Notes: a model not told the origin generated them from the sequence alone. Shown: positions 51,847 through 61,749, counted from the stretch's first letter. The stretch is DNA of 64,000 nucleotides from Flavobacterium sp. ENC (GCF_020991415.1 NZ_JAJMOY010000006.1:124001-188000); one strand, 5' to 3'. Numbers and translations are program-made.

Positions 51847-52686
51847 ATGACAAAATATACTTCAAGATACGCGTCAAGTCCCGAAGCGGTGAAAAAATAC
51901 GATACACAACAACTAAGAGAAGAATTCTTAATTGATGATTTAATGAAAGAGGATGAAATTGTATTAGTCTACTCTCATTATGACCGATATATTACAGGTT
52001 CAGCAGTTCCTGTAAAAAACGACTTAACATTAGAAACAATAGATCCTCTTAAAGCTCCGTACTTTCTGGAACGAAGAGAAATCGGAATCATCAATGTGGG
52101 AGGTAGCGGCTCTGTTCTTGTTGAAGGAAAATCTTTTGAACTTGGTTTTAAAGATGCTTTGTATATCGGAAGCGGTAACAAGGAAGTAATTTTTAAAAGT
52201 GATGACACTACTAATCCGGCTAAGTTTTATATCAATTCCGCACCCGCACATACCAGTTACCCAACGGTAAAAGTGAGTTTGGCGAAAGCGAATAAATTGG
52301 AATTGGGTACGATGGAAACGGCAAATCACCGTACGGTAAACCAAATGATTATTGGTAGTGTCGTAACGACCTGTCAATTGCAGATGGGAATGACAGAATT
52401 GAGAACTGGAAGTGTATGGAATACCATGCCGGCACACGTACACGATCGCAGAATGGAAGTTTATTTCTATCTGGACATTCCGGAAAATCAGGCCGTTTGC
52501 CACTTTATGGGACAGCCTCAGGAAACAAGGCATATCTGGATTAACAACCATCAGGCAGTAATTTCTCCGCCATGGTCTATTCATTCCGGTTCCGGAACCA
52601 GTAATTATACTTTTATCTGGGGAATGGCAGGGGAGAATTTAGATTACGGTGATATGGATGTTTGTAAAATCACAGATTTAAGATAA
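51847..52686 (+). CDS. kduI: 5-dehydro-4-deoxy-D-glucuronate isomerase
   Basis: 279 residues, the normal length of KduI. Zinc ligands are all present: His197 and His199 and Glu204 in PAHVHDRRMEVYFYLD, and His246 in PPWSIHSG, nearly the same numbering as the E. coli enzyme (196, 198, 203, 245). It isomerises the 4-deoxy-5-keto uronate that forms from unsaturated pectin oligosaccharides to 3-deoxy-2,5-diketogluconate. The next gene, kduD, begins 1 nt after its stop, so the two steps are coupled. Confidence 0.96.
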   Translation: MTKYTSRYASSPEAVKKYDTQQLREEFLIDDLMKEDEIVLVYSHYDRYITGSAVPVKNDLTLETIDPLKAPYFLERREIGIINVGGSGSVLVEGKSFELGFKDALYIGSGNKEVIFKSDDTTNPAKFYINSAPAHTSYPTVKVSLAKANKLELGTMETANHRTVNQMIIGSVVTTCQLQMGMTELRTGSVWNTMPAHVHDRRMEVYFYLDIPENQAVCHFMGQPQETRHIWINNHQAVISPPWSIHSGSGTSNYTFIWGMAGENLDYGDMDVCKITDLR

Positions 52687-52687
52687 G

Positions 52688-53482
52688 ATGACAAATTCAT
52701 TATTTGATATAAACGGAAAAATTGCCCTTATTACAGGAAGTACACACGGACTGGGAATGGCAATGGCAAAAGGACTGGGGCAGGCAGGAGCAACAATTGT
52801 TGTCAATGGCAACTCTTCACAGCAAAAGATAGATGATGCCGTAAAAGAACTTCAAAACGAAGGAATCAAAGCGGTTGGTTACAGATTTAATGTAACAGAC
52901 GAGCAGGAAGTGATTGCTGCGGTTGAAAAAATTAAAAGCGAAGTCGGACCCATTGATATTTTAATTAACAACGCTGGAATTATCAAAAGAATTCCGCTGA
53001 TTGAAATGGAAGTGGCCGATTTTAAAGAAGTGATCGATATTGACCTGGTGAGTCCTTTTATTGTTTCGAAGCATGTAGCCAAAGGAATGATCGAAAGAAG
53101 ACAGGGAAAAATAATCAACATTTGCTCGATGATGAGCGAATTGGGCCGAAATACAGTCGGAGCTTATGCTGCTGCAAAAGGCGGTTTAAAAATGCTGACG
53201 AAAAATATGGCTACGGAATGGGCAAAATACAATGTTCAGATCAACGGAATTGGCCCCGGTTATTTCGCTACAGAACAAACCAAGCCAATCAGAGTAGACG
53301 GACATCCGTTTAATGATTTTATAATCAGCAGAACCCCGGCTGCAAAATGGGGAGATCCGGGTGATCTGGCCGGAGCAGCGATATTTTTATCTTCAAAAGC
53401 CAGCGATTTTGTCAACGGTCATATTTTGTATGTTGACGGCGGAATACTTGCAACCATTGGAAAACCTTCAAACGAAGAATAA
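52688..53482 (+). CDS. kduD: 2-dehydro-3-deoxy-D-gluconate 5-dehydrogenase (SDR)
   Basis: 264 residues, classical SDR: ALITGSTHGLGMAMAKGLGQ, LINNAGIIKR, IINICSMMSELGR and catalytic YAAAKGGLKML, ending VNGHILYVDGGILATIG. By sequence alone it could be gluconate 5-dehydrogenase, but the 1-nt gap after kduI and the uronate context favour KduD, which reduces 3-deoxy-2,5-diketogluconate to KDG. Twenty-four nt before uxaC. Confidence 0.88.
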   Translation: MTNSLFDINGKIALITGSTHGLGMAMAKGLGQAGATIVVNGNSSQQKIDDAVKELQNEGIKAVGYRFNVTDEQEVIAAVEKIKSEVGPIDILINNAGIIKRIPLIEMEVADFKEVIDIDLVSPFIVSKHVAKGMIERRQGKIINICSMMSELGRNTVGAYAAAKGGLKMLTKNMATEWAKYNVQINGIGPGYFATEQTKPIRVDGHPFNDFIISRTPAAKWGDPGDLAGAAIFLSSKASDFVNGHILYVDGGILATIGKPSNEE

Positions 53483-53506
53483 TTCTCAAATTATATTTTA
53501 AAAGAC

Positions 53507-54913
53507 ATGAGCGCAAATCAGACCTTCATAAACGATAACTTTTTACTGGAAAATAAATATGCGGAAGAGTTATACCACAATTACTCCAAAAACCAGCCTA
53601 TTATAGATTACCACAATCACTTAAATCCGCAGTTTATAGCCGAAGATAAAATCTTTGACAATAGTACACAGGTCTGGATCAACGGGGATCATTACAAATG
53701 GCGCGCGATGCGTACCCTGGGTATCAATGAGCAGTTTGTTACCGGAAACGGTTCCGATAAAGACAAATTCCTAAACTGGGGAAAAACGGTTCCGTACACG
53801 ATGCGTAATCCTTTATACCACTGGACACACCTGGAATTGGCTCGTTATTTTGATATCTATGATTTACTGAATGAAAAATCAGCAGAGAAAATCTATATCG
53901 AAACTTCAGAGAAAATCAACTCAGAAGTTTACAGTACACAAAACCTGCTTAAAAAAGTAAATGCGGAACTGGTATGTACCACTGAAGATCCGATCGACAA
54001 TTTGGATCATCACCGGAAAATTGCTCAAAATCCTTTCGGGACAAAAGTGAGCACTGCTTTCAGGCCCGATAAAGCCATTCTAATTTCAAATGAGGGGTAT
54101 AATGGATATCTGGACACCTTAGGAGAGGTATCCGGAATCGCAATTCATAGCTATTCGGATTTGTGCAGCGCCTTGAAAAACAGGATAGAATTCTTTGCTC
54201 AAAATGGCTGTAAGCTAAGTGACCACGGACTGGATCAGATTTATTTTGAAGAGTTTACGGAAGCTGAAGTCAATACGATTTTCAAAAAGAAAAGAGAAAA
54301 CAGAATTATAACTCCTGAAGAAGCTTTAAAATTCCAAAGTTCAATTTTGTTGTTTTTGTCTGAAACGTATCATGAAAAAGGCTGGGTACAGCAATTTCAC
54401 TTAGGGGCGCTGCGCAACAACAATGCGCGTATGCACCGAATTTTAGGACCTGATACGGGTTGGGATTCTATCGGAGATTACCCGCAGGCTCAAAAATTAT
54501 CATCATTTTTAAATGCGCTGGACAGTAAAGATAAATTGACGAAAACAATCATTTATAACTTAAATCCGGCTGACAATGAGGTTATGGCTACCATGATTGG
54601 TAATTTCAATGACGGAAGTGTCAGAGGAAAAGTACAGTTCGGATCCGGATGGTGGTTTTTAGATCAGAAAGACGGAATGACCAAACAATTGAATGCCCTT
54701 TCCAATATGGGATTAATCAGCTGTTTTGTTGGAATGCTGACGGATTCGAGAAGCTTTTTATCGTTCCCGAGACACGAATATTTCAGACGAATTCTTTGTA
54801 ATCTTCTGGGAGACGAAATCAAAAGAGGGGAGCTTCCGAACGATATGGAATGGATTGGTAAACTGGTTCAGGATATTTCGTATAACAATGCGAAGGAATA
54901 TTTTAAATTTTAA
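53507..54913 (+). CDS. uxaC: Uronate (glucuronate/galacturonate) isomerase
   Basis: 468 residues, full length. IIDYHNHLNPQFIAEDKIF near the N-terminus holds the metal-binding HxH (His36, His38). IYFEEFTEAEVNTIFKKK, GWVQQFHLGALRNNNARM, GSGWWFLDQKDGM and DSRSFLSFPRHEYFRRILC are all family blocks. It converts D-galacturonate to tagaturonate and D-glucuronate to fructuronate, the first step of the isomerase route. Lies within the kduI-kduD-uxaC run. Confidence 0.97.
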   Translation: MSANQTFINDNFLLENKYAEELYHNYSKNQPIIDYHNHLNPQFIAEDKIFDNSTQVWINGDHYKWRAMRTLGINEQFVTGNGSDKDKFLNWGKTVPYTMRNPLYHWTHLELARYFDIYDLLNEKSAEKIYIETSEKINSEVYSTQNLLKKVNAELVCTTEDPIDNLDHHRKIAQNPFGTKVSTAFRPDKAILISNEGYNGYLDTLGEVSGIAIHSYSDLCSALKNRIEFFAQNGCKLSDHGLDQIYFEEFTEAEVNTIFKKKRENRIITPEEALKFQSSILLFLSETYHEKGWVQQFHLGALRNNNARMHRILGPDTGWDSIGDYPQAQKLSSFLNALDSKDKLTKTIIYNLNPADNEVMATMIGNFNDGSVRGKVQFGSGWWFLDQKDGMTKQLNALSNMGLISCFVGMLTDSRSFLSFPRHEYFRRILCNLLGDEIKRGELPNDMEWIGKLVQDISYNNAKEYFKF

Positions 54914-55054
54914 TTAGAATATAGAATATAGAAGAAAGAATTTGAAGCCCGCAGATTAGGCAGATTTTTTTAATCTTTTATCCATTTAATTTTTGGCAAA
55001 GTAAAATAACCGTTAAAATTCAGGTGTAATCTATTAATGGTAAAAAAAATAAAT

Positions 55055-56077
55055 ATGAGTAGAGTAGTTGCATTTGGTGAAATCATGTTGCGTTTATCGA
55101 CAGAAAGACATTTAAGGTTTGCGCAATCAACAGCATTTGGTGCTACGTATGGCGGCGGAGAATTTAACGTTTGCGTTTCTTTGGCCAATTACGGTGTGAA
55201 TGCTGAATTTGTTACCAGATTACCAGAAAATGAAATTGGTGTTTCTGCATTAAGAGAAATCCGAAAAATGAATGTAGAATCTAAAAACATTGTTTACGGT
55301 GGCGAACGTTTAGGGATTTATTTTCTGGAAACCGGAGCGGGGACACGTGGCAGTAATGTCGTTTATGACCGCGCGCACAGTTCCATGGCAACTATTCAGA
55401 AAGGAACTATTGACTGGGAGAAAGTTTTTGAAGGTGCCACTTGGTTTCACTGGAGCGGAATCACTCCGGCAATTTCGGAGAGTGCAGCAGAAGCTTGTCT
55501 GGAAGCCATTAAAGTGGCTCATAAAAAAGGAATCATGATTTCATGCGACTTAAATTACAGATCAAAACTTTGGCAGTACGGAAAAACACCATGTGATGTA
55601 ATGCCGGAAATGCTGCAATACAGTAATGTTATTTTAGGAGATATCGATACAGCTTATTTTATGCTTGGAATTCCGAAGGTAAATCCAAATTATCAGGACG
55701 AAAAATCGCTTCCGGCATTATACACAAAATTGTTCGAATTGATTCCAAATCTGAAAATTGCTGCGACCACACTTCGTTATTCTGTAAGTGCTTCACATCA
55801 GCGAATTGGAGGTATTTTGTTTGACGGAAAAGCAATTTATGGTGCAGCCGTTAAAGAAGTTACACCAGTTGTGGATCGCGTAGGAAGCGGTGATGCTTTT
55901 ATGGGCGGATTGATTTATGGTTTGTCGCAATATCAGAATAACAACCAGAGAGCGTTAGATTTTGCAGTGGCAGCCTGTTGTTTAAAACATACCATTGCAG
56001 GAGATTACAATCTGGTGACCCTAAAAGAAGTTGAAAATATGCTTGATGGCGATTCTGCCGGATTGGTATCAAGATAA
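55055..56077 (+). CDS. kdgK: 2-keto-3-deoxygluconate kinase (PfkB family)
   Basis: 340 residues from ATG 55055 (MSRVVAFGEIMLRLSTE); an ATG 18 nt earlier would only add MVKKIN. GGGEFNVCVSLANYG is the sugar-binding start, and VDRVGSGDAFMGGLIYGLS is the PfkB signature with the catalytic Asp (GSGDAF). It phosphorylates KDG to KDPG. A 141-nt gap separates it from uxaC, while kdgA follows after 10 nt, the usual pairing. Confidence 0.93.
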   Translation: MSRVVAFGEIMLRLSTERHLRFAQSTAFGATYGGGEFNVCVSLANYGVNAEFVTRLPENEIGVSALREIRKMNVESKNIVYGGERLGIYFLETGAGTRGSNVVYDRAHSSMATIQKGTIDWEKVFEGATWFHWSGITPAISESAAEACLEAIKVAHKKGIMISCDLNYRSKLWQYGKTPCDVMPEMLQYSNVILGDIDTAYFMLGIPKVNPNYQDEKSLPALYTKLFELIPNLKIAATTLRYSVSASHQRIGGILFDGKAIYGAAVKEVTPVVDRVGSGDAFMGGLIYGLSQYQNNNQRALDFAVAACCLKHTIAGDYNLVTLKEVENMLDGDSAGLVSR

Positions 56078-56087
56078 TTAATAGAAA

Positions 56088-56759
56088 ATGGCAAAATATT
56101 CAAGAATTGAAGTGGCTTCCCAAATGAAAGAAAACGGAATGGTTCCGTTGTTTTTTCATTCTGATATCGAAGTGAGCAAAAAAGTGCTGAAGGCCTGTTA
56201 TGACGGAGGTTCAAGATTAATGGAATTTACAAGCCGTGGTGATTTTGCTTTCGAAGTATTCGGAGCTTTAAATAAATATGCCCTGGCTGAATTACCGGGA
56301 ATGATGTTGGGAGTGGGCTCTGTAACAGATGCTGCTGCTGCGTCTTTGTACATGCAGTTGGGTGCCAATTTTATTGTAACTCCGGTTTTCAGGGAAGATA
56401 TTGCTATCGCCTGTAACCGCCGTAAAGTATTATGGTCGCCGGGTTGCGGCACGCTGACGGAGATTGCCAGAGCGGAAGAACTAGGCTGCGAAATTGTCAA
56501 ATTATTTCCGGGGGATATTTATGGTCCGGAGTTTATAAAAGCATTAAAAGGACCTTGTCCATGGACCAGTATTATGCCAACGGGAGGTGTTTTGTCAACT
56601 GTAGAAAGTCTTACTTCCTGGATTGATGCAGGCGCATTTTGTGTGGGTCTGGGGTCACAATTAATTTCAAAAGATATACTCGATACCAATGATTTTGACG
56701 GCTTAAAAATGAGAGTCAGTCAGGTCCTTGACATCATCAAAAATATTAAAAATAAATAA
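56088..56759 (+). CDS. kdgA: KDPG / KHG aldolase
   Basis: 223 residues. Class I aldolase: Glu46 in LMEFTSRGDF and the Schiff-base Lys138 in EIVKLFPGDIYGPEF, matching Glu45 and Lys133 of E. coli Eda; PWTSIMPTGGV is the phosphate-binding loop. It cleaves KDPG to pyruvate and glyceraldehyde 3-phosphate, the end of the pathway. Ten nt after kdgK. The FTSRGDFAFEVF variant is typical of Bacteroidota versions. Confidence 0.93.
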   Translation: MAKYSRIEVASQMKENGMVPLFFHSDIEVSKKVLKACYDGGSRLMEFTSRGDFAFEVFGALNKYALAELPGMMLGVGSVTDAAAASLYMQLGANFIVTPVFREDIAIACNRRKVLWSPGCGTLTEIARAEELGCEIVKLFPGDIYGPEFIKALKGPCPWTSIMPTGGVLSTVESLTSWIDAGAFCVGLGSQLISKDILDTNDFDGLKMRVSQVLDIIKNIKNK

Positions 56760-56825
56760 GGGATAATCATGCCTGTTCCTTATTTGGCTTGCAATTTTTT
56801 TAAAAGTTTTTAGATATTGTAACAG

Positions 56826-56898
56826 AGCATTGCGCTTGCAAAATAAATTTTGTCACTCCTCACAGCAAAATTTATTTTACTCACTCAGGTGTAATGCT
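56826..56898 (+). other. Long imperfect hairpin between kdgA and uxaB
   Basis: AAAATAAATTTTG (56840-56852) pairs perfectly with CAAAATTTATTTT (56866-56878), and the outer AGCATT (56826-56831) pairs with AATGCT (56893-56898) across an internal mismatch. No T-run follows directly. It may be an attenuator, RNA-processing site or mRNA stabiliser that splits the operon. Confidence 0.5.
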
Positions 56899-56971
56899 TC
56901 TTTTACAATTAAAAAATAAAAGTCAAATAAGTGTTTACAATGATTATTTATAATGCTTTAAAGGATTTATA

Positions 56972-58411
56972 ATGGAAAAAATAAACAGATCAAATTCGGA
57001 GTTTTCGACTAAACTTCCAATAAAAATTGTACAATTTGGAGAAGGTAATTTCTTAAGAGCTTTCGTAGAATATGCTATTCAAAAGCTAAATCAGGAAGCT
57101 GGTTTCAATGCAGGGATCGCGGTCGTACAGCCTATCGATAAAGGCCTTGTCAATATGATCAATGCCCAGGATGGTTTGTACACTTTATTTATGAAAGGGG
57201 TGAAGAAAGGACAGGAAATTCAGGAAAAAGAGCTGATTACCAATATTGTAAAAGCAATTGATCCTTATGCCTCTTTTCAGGAATATCTGGCTTTGGCCAA
57301 AGAAGAAGAGCTGGCTTTCATTATATCAAATACTACGGAAGCGGGTATTGAATACATTCCGTCAGATCTTCCGACCATGCAGCCTCCGGTTTCTTTTCCT
57401 GCGAAATTAACCGTACTTTTACACGAAAGATTTAAGCATTTTAGCGGAGACGCATCCAAAGGGTTAACCATTATTCCTTGTGAGCTCATTAATTATAATT
57501 CAGATACTTTAAAAGAAATTATTTTAAAATATGCAACGGAATGGAAGCTGGGACAGGATTTTATTTTCTGGCTTTTAAACAGCTGTTCTTTCCATAATAC
57601 CTTGGTAGACAGAATTGTTCCGGGCTATCCAAAAGATCAGATTGAAGAATACAACAGTCAGTTGTCTTATAAAGATGATCTGATTGTAAGTGCCGAAAGT
57701 TTCTTTTTATGGGTGATTGAAGGTGATGATGATCTAAAGGCAAAACTTCCGTTTGAAAAGACAGATTTAGACGTAAAAATAGTGGCGGATATGCAGCCTT
57801 ACCGTACCCGAAAAGTTAGAATTCTAAATGGTGCACACACGGCTATGGTTCCATTTTCATTGCTTTACGGAAATGAAACCGTTAAAGAAACCGTTGATAA
57901 TGCCTTTACGGGAGATTTCGTAAACAAAGCTGTTTTTGAGGAAATCAATGATACGCTGAATATGGACAAAGCAGAATTAACCAGTTTTGCTGAAGAAATT
58001 CTGGACCGTTTCAGAAATCCGTTTATCAAGCACTTATTGTCATCGATTGCTTTAAATTCAATTTCGAAATTCAAAGTACGTGTTTTGCCAAGTTTAACGG
58101 AATATGTGGCCATTCATAAGAAATTACCGGTTCACCTGACCTTTGCATTTGCCTGTTTAATTCGTTTTTACAAAGGAACATGGAAAGGGGAAGCTCTTCC
58201 CTTAAACGATAGCGATGATATCATTACTTTTTTTAATGAAGTTTGGAAATCAGAGGATTACAATAAAATAGCGACACTTACATTACAGAATAAAAGTTTC
58301 TGGGATGTAGATTTGACTACAGTTCCTTCTTTGACGGAAGCTATTGCAAAAGCATTAAAAGAAATTGATGAAAATGGTGTAGAACAAGGTTTTGCCAATT
58401 TTAAAAAATAA
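56972..58411 (+). CDS. uxaB: Tagaturonate reductase (altronate oxidoreductase)
   Basis: 479 residues, a polyol-type dehydrogenase. KIVQFGEGNFLRAFVEYAIQ is the nucleotide-binding start typical of UxaB, VDRIVPGYP and RKVRILNGAHTAMVPFSLLYG hold the catalytic Lys-Asn-His block (the KVRILNGAHT motif). It reduces tagaturonate to altronate with NADH. The gene is preceded by a 212-nt spacer with a hairpin and followed after 29 nt by uxaA. Confidence 0.95.
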   Translation: MEKINRSNSEFSTKLPIKIVQFGEGNFLRAFVEYAIQKLNQEAGFNAGIAVVQPIDKGLVNMINAQDGLYTLFMKGVKKGQEIQEKELITNIVKAIDPYASFQEYLALAKEEELAFIISNTTEAGIEYIPSDLPTMQPPVSFPAKLTVLLHERFKHFSGDASKGLTIIPCELINYNSDTLKEIILKYATEWKLGQDFIFWLLNSCSFHNTLVDRIVPGYPKDQIEEYNSQLSYKDDLIVSAESFFLWVIEGDDDLKAKLPFEKTDLDVKIVADMQPYRTRKVRILNGAHTAMVPFSLLYGNETVKETVDNAFTGDFVNKAVFEEINDTLNMDKAELTSFAEEILDRFRNPFIKHLLSSIALNSISKFKVRVLPSLTEYVAIHKKLPVHLTFAFACLIRFYKGTWKGEALPLNDSDDIITFFNEVWKSEDYNKIATLTLQNKSFWDVDLTTVPSLTEAIAKALKEIDENGVEQGFANFKK

Positions 58412-58440
58412 ATAAATTCAGGAACTCACATACAATAGTT

Positions 58441-60063
58441 ATGGAAACGCAAAAAAAATTAATAAAAGTTAACCCTACTGATAATGTAGCGGTAGCTTTG
58501 GTAAATCTGGTGGCTGGAGAGGTGATTCACTTTGAAGGTGAGGATATTACAATTGAAACTGATGTAAAAATGAAGCATAAAATTGCTTTGGTTCCTTTTG
58601 ACATCGGAGACAGGATTATTATGTACGGTGTTTTGGTGGGAAAATCAAGTGCCAGAATCGAAAAAGGCGGATTGCTTTCTACGGTAAATGTAAAACACGA
58701 AAGTGACAAAGTAACCGGGAAAACGGAAACTATTGGCTGGACAAAACCGAATATCGATAAGTGGAAAGACAGAACTTTTCTGGGCTACCACAGAGAAGAC
58801 GGACAGGTTGGAACTGAAAATGTATGGTTGTTTTTCCCTTTGGTTTTCTGTGAAAACAGAAACATCGAAATATTAAAAGATATCTTCGAAAAGGAATTAA
58901 TGAAACCAAAGGAAAACGATTATCAATTATTGCTTCGTTCTTTGGTGAAAACGGAAACGGGCGGTGCAGGTAATGAGGCGGCTTCAAATGATGCTAATTT
59001 ATTCAATAATATCGAAGTAAAATTTATCACGCATCAGGGTGGATGTGGCGGAATTCGTCAGGATTCGCACAGTTTGGCTAAATTATTGGCAGGATACGTA
59101 AACAACCCCAATGTGGCCGGAGCTACAGTTCTGAGTTTAGGTTGTCAGAATCTTCAGATTCAGATTTTTAAAGATGCTTTGGATGCTATAAATCCAAACA
59201 GTAAAAAACCGGTTTTGATTTACGATCAGCAACAAATAGGAACTATTGAAACGATGCTAAGCAGTGTGGTAAAAGATACTTTCGAAGCGATTAAAAAAGC
59301 AAACGATATAAAAAGAACACCGGCACCTTTGTCAAAATTAACCATTGGTCTGGAATGTGGCGGATCTGACGGGTTTTCCGGAATTTCAGCCAACCCGACA
59401 TTAGGTGTAACTTCAGATTTACTGGCTGCTTTGGGAGGAACAACAATCCTTTCTGAATTTCCTGAATTATGCGGAGTAGAGCAGGAACTGGTAAACCGTT
59501 GCGTAGAAGATGAAGGCGGAAAACGTTTTCTGGATTTAATGCAATGGTACGAAAAAACTGTTGTAGATGCCGGTTCAGGATTTGATATGAATCCGTCTCC
59601 GGGAAACATTAAGGACGGTTTAATTACGGATGCGATGAAATCTGCAGGAGCTGCTAAAAAAGGTGGAACTTCACCGATTACAGGTGTTTTCGATTATGGT
59701 GAATACATTACTAAGCCAGGATTAACACTGCTTTGTACACCAGGAAACGACGTTGAATGTACGACCGCAATGGTAGGTTCGGGAGCCAATATGGTTTTGT
59801 TTACAACAGGCTTGGGAACTCCGACGGGTAACCCGATCGCACCGGTAGTAAAAATTTCGTCTAATACTGAATTAGCCAGAAAAATGTCTGACATTATCGA
59901 TATCGACACCGGAGGAATTATCACAGGTGAAAAATCGATAGACGAAATGGCTGATGAAATGCTGGAATTCATCATTGAGGTTGCAAGCGGTACCATTAAA
60001 ACCAAAGCCGCAATCTTAAATCAAAATGATTTTATTCCCTGGAAAAGAGGGGTTTCACTTTAA
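58441..60063 (+). CDS. uxaA: Altronate dehydratase
   Basis: 540 residues, the full two-domain form. The N-terminal SAF domain (1-95, with YGVLVGKSSARIEKGGLLST) precedes the catalytic part: FLGYHREDGQVGTENVWLFF, THQGGCGGIRQDS, LSLGCQNLQIQIF, ECGGSDGFSGISANPTLG and TPGNDVECTTAMVGSGANM. Conserved cysteines suit an iron-dependent dehydratase. It makes KDG from altronate, feeding kdgK. Last gene of the run; a strong terminator follows. Confidence 0.96.
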   Translation: METQKKLIKVNPTDNVAVALVNLVAGEVIHFEGEDITIETDVKMKHKIALVPFDIGDRIIMYGVLVGKSSARIEKGGLLSTVNVKHESDKVTGKTETIGWTKPNIDKWKDRTFLGYHREDGQVGTENVWLFFPLVFCENRNIEILKDIFEKELMKPKENDYQLLLRSLVKTETGGAGNEAASNDANLFNNIEVKFITHQGGCGGIRQDSHSLAKLLAGYVNNPNVAGATVLSLGCQNLQIQIFKDALDAINPNSKKPVLIYDQQQIGTIETMLSSVVKDTFEAIKKANDIKRTPAPLSKLTIGLECGGSDGFSGISANPTLGVTSDLLAALGGTTILSEFPELCGVEQELVNRCVEDEGGKRFLDLMQWYEKTVVDAGSGFDMNPSPGNIKDGLITDAMKSAGAAKKGGTSPITGVFDYGEYITKPGLTLLCTPGNDVECTTAMVGSGANMVLFTTGLGTPTGNPIAPVVKISSNTELARKMSDIIDIDTGGIITGEKSIDEMADEMLEFIIEVASGTIKTKAAILNQNDFIPWKRGVSL

Positions 60064-60088
60064 GATTTTCAACATAATATAAATGTAG

Positions 60089-60116
60089 AGACGCACAATT
60101 GTGCGTCTTTTTTTTG
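60089..60116 (+). terminator. Intrinsic terminator of the uronate operon
   Basis: AGACGCACAA (60089-60098) pairs perfectly with TTGTGCGTCT (60099-60108), followed by a T-run. 26 nt after the uxaA stop. Confidence 0.9.
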
Positions 60117-60189
60117 TTTTACCATATAAGTGATTTAAGAAAATATAAGCTAGAGATTGTGATGGTTTAAATGATTAAAAAAAGAGTTG

Positions 60190-60515
60190 CCACGAATTGC
60201 ACGAATTTGCACGAATCTTTACGTTAATATTCGTGGCAAAAAAAGCGACAACTGCGCATCTCGATAACAAATGAATGCTAATATGAACTTACATCACTTA
60301 CATGGTAAATATTCGTGCCAATTCGTGTAATTCGTGGCAAAAAAAAAGAATCACAACAGCTTAACTAATATGAACTTACATCACTTACATGGTAAAATAT
60401 TCGTGCAAATTCGTGTAATTCGTGGCAAAAAAATCTGTTCAATCGTTTAATCTGTGGCAAAAAAAAAAGAATCACAGCAGTTTAACTAATATGAACCTAC
60501 ATCAATTATATGGTA
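60190..60515. repeat. ATTCGTGCAAATTCGTGTAA-type repeats
   Basis: AATTCGTGTAATTCGTGGCA followed by A-runs occurs twice, with a related copy at 60190-60240 on the other strand sense; TAATATGAACTTACATCACT occurs near 60278, 60366 and, slightly changed, 60487. They fill most of the 462-nt gap between the convergent uxaA and lacI genes. No coding potential. Confidence 0.75.
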
Positions 60516-60525
60516 AAAAGACAAT

Positions 60526-61554
60526 TTAAATGCTACTTCTCGAAGACGATTTACGAATGTGTAATTCCGGTGCGAGCACTACCTTTTTTTCGATTTTAAT
60601 CGTGTCGGTTTTATCAACCTGCTCCAGGAAAACACGTGCAGACATTTTTCCCATTTCAAGCGGAGACTGATCCACAGAAGTAATTGATAATTCCATGAAT
60701 TTAGTAAACGGCTCATTACTGAATCCTGCTACGCAAAACTCTTTTGGGATGCTGATGTTTTTATCCTTTAATTCCTGAATAGCTCCCAAAGCAGCAAAAT
60801 CACTCGAAGAAAAAATAGCATCAGGCGGAGTTTTAAGCTGTAACAGTGCATTCACGGCCTCTTTCCCGGACTCCACACTACTTTTGGTGCGAATCACATA
60901 TTCTTCATTAAAAGTCATTCCGTTGTCCAATAATGCTTGTTTGTATCCTAAAAACCTGTTTTTGAAAATTTCAAGCGACTGATCTCCGGAGAAATGAGCA
61001 ATATTATGGCAGCCTTCGTCAATAAGGTGTTTTGTGGTAATGTAACCTCCTTTAAAGTCGTTGATTGTTACTGAACTTACGCCATCAATATGTTTGCTTC
61101 TGTCAAAAAAGATCAGAGGTACGTTTTTTTCTAATACATAATGAAAAGCGCCGGTGTTTTCGTTGGTAACATCCGTAACAGACATGAGTATACCATCTAC
61201 CTGGGCATCAATTAAAGTATACAGGTTTTCATTTTCCCTTTTGGGATCTTCATGCGTCTGGCAAATAATAACCTGATAGCCATGCGGATGTAGTTCTTCT
61301 TCAATACCCCTAATAACCGAAGCAAAAAAATTGCTGTCAATACGGGGAACAATAACTCCTATATTATTACTTCGGCCGCTTTTTAAGGCCAGGGCAAGTT
61401 TGTTCTGCTTGTAATTCATTGAAGCCGCCGTTTTGATCACCAACTCACGCGTGCTCTCTTTTATTTTCGGATTGTTGTTTAACGCTCTGGAAACTGTAGC
61501 GGCAGTGATATTCAGTTTTTTCGCAATATCATAAATGGTTATTTTTTCGCTCAT
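60526..61554 (-). CDS. LacI-family repressor of the uronate/pectin regulon
   Basis: 342 residues. N-terminal HTH ITIYDIAKKLNITAATVSRA with the hinge helix NYKQNKLALALKSGRSNNIG, then a periplasmic-binding-protein-like sensor (IGVIVPRIDSNFFASVIRGI, IFFDRSKHIDGVSSVTINDF). It lies between the uronate operon and the polygalacturonase gene. Four copies of a LacI-type palindrome sit at exuT, kduI, the GH28 gene and upstream of lacI itself. The inducer is probably a pathway intermediate such as KDG or a uronate, which is inference. Confidence 0.93.
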   Translation of the reverse strand: MSEKITIYDIAKKLNITAATVSRALNNNPKIKESTRELVIKTAASMNYKQNKLALALKSGRSNNIGVIVPRIDSNFFASVIRGIEEELHPHGYQVIICQTHEDPKRENENLYTLIDAQVDGILMSVTDVTNENTGAFHYVLEKNVPLIFFDRSKHIDGVSSVTINDFKGGYITTKHLIDEGCHNIAHFSGDQSLEIFKNRFLGYKQALLDNGMTFNEEYVIRTKSSVESGKEAVNALLQLKTPPDAIFSSSDFAALGAIQELKDKNISIPKEFCVAGFSNEPFTKFMELSITSVDQSPLEMGKMSARVFLEQVDKTDTIKIEKKVVLAPELHIRKSSSRSSI

Positions 61555-61582
61555 TCAAAAGGTTTTCAGGTTAATTACAGGA

Positions 61583-61590
61583 CAAAAGTA
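61583..61590 (-). promoter_or_regulatory. -7 box of lacI
   Basis: TACTTTTG on the minus strand matches TAnnTTTG. A TTTG lies 16 nt further upstream (minus strand), shorter than the usual 19. The ATG is 29 nt downstream. Confidence 0.5.
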
Positions 61591-61617
61591 CATTTTTTTT
61601 ATCTAACAAATAAAAAT

Positions 61618-61631
61618 TGTTATCGATTACC
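61618..61631. promoter_or_regulatory. LacI-family operator upstream of lacI
   Basis: TGTTATCGATTACC, a weaker copy (12 of 14 bases equal to the perfect site). It lies upstream of the lacI -7 box and not on it, so it could mediate autoregulation or looping to the site at 61782. Confidence 0.65.
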
Positions 61632-61749
61632 AGAACTTATATTTCAAACGTTTTCAATATTACAATCATAATAAATTATGTGTTTTTTTACATTACGTGT
61701 AAATATAGTTCGTAATAAAAATTAAATATATAAATTTTTTCTAAATAAA

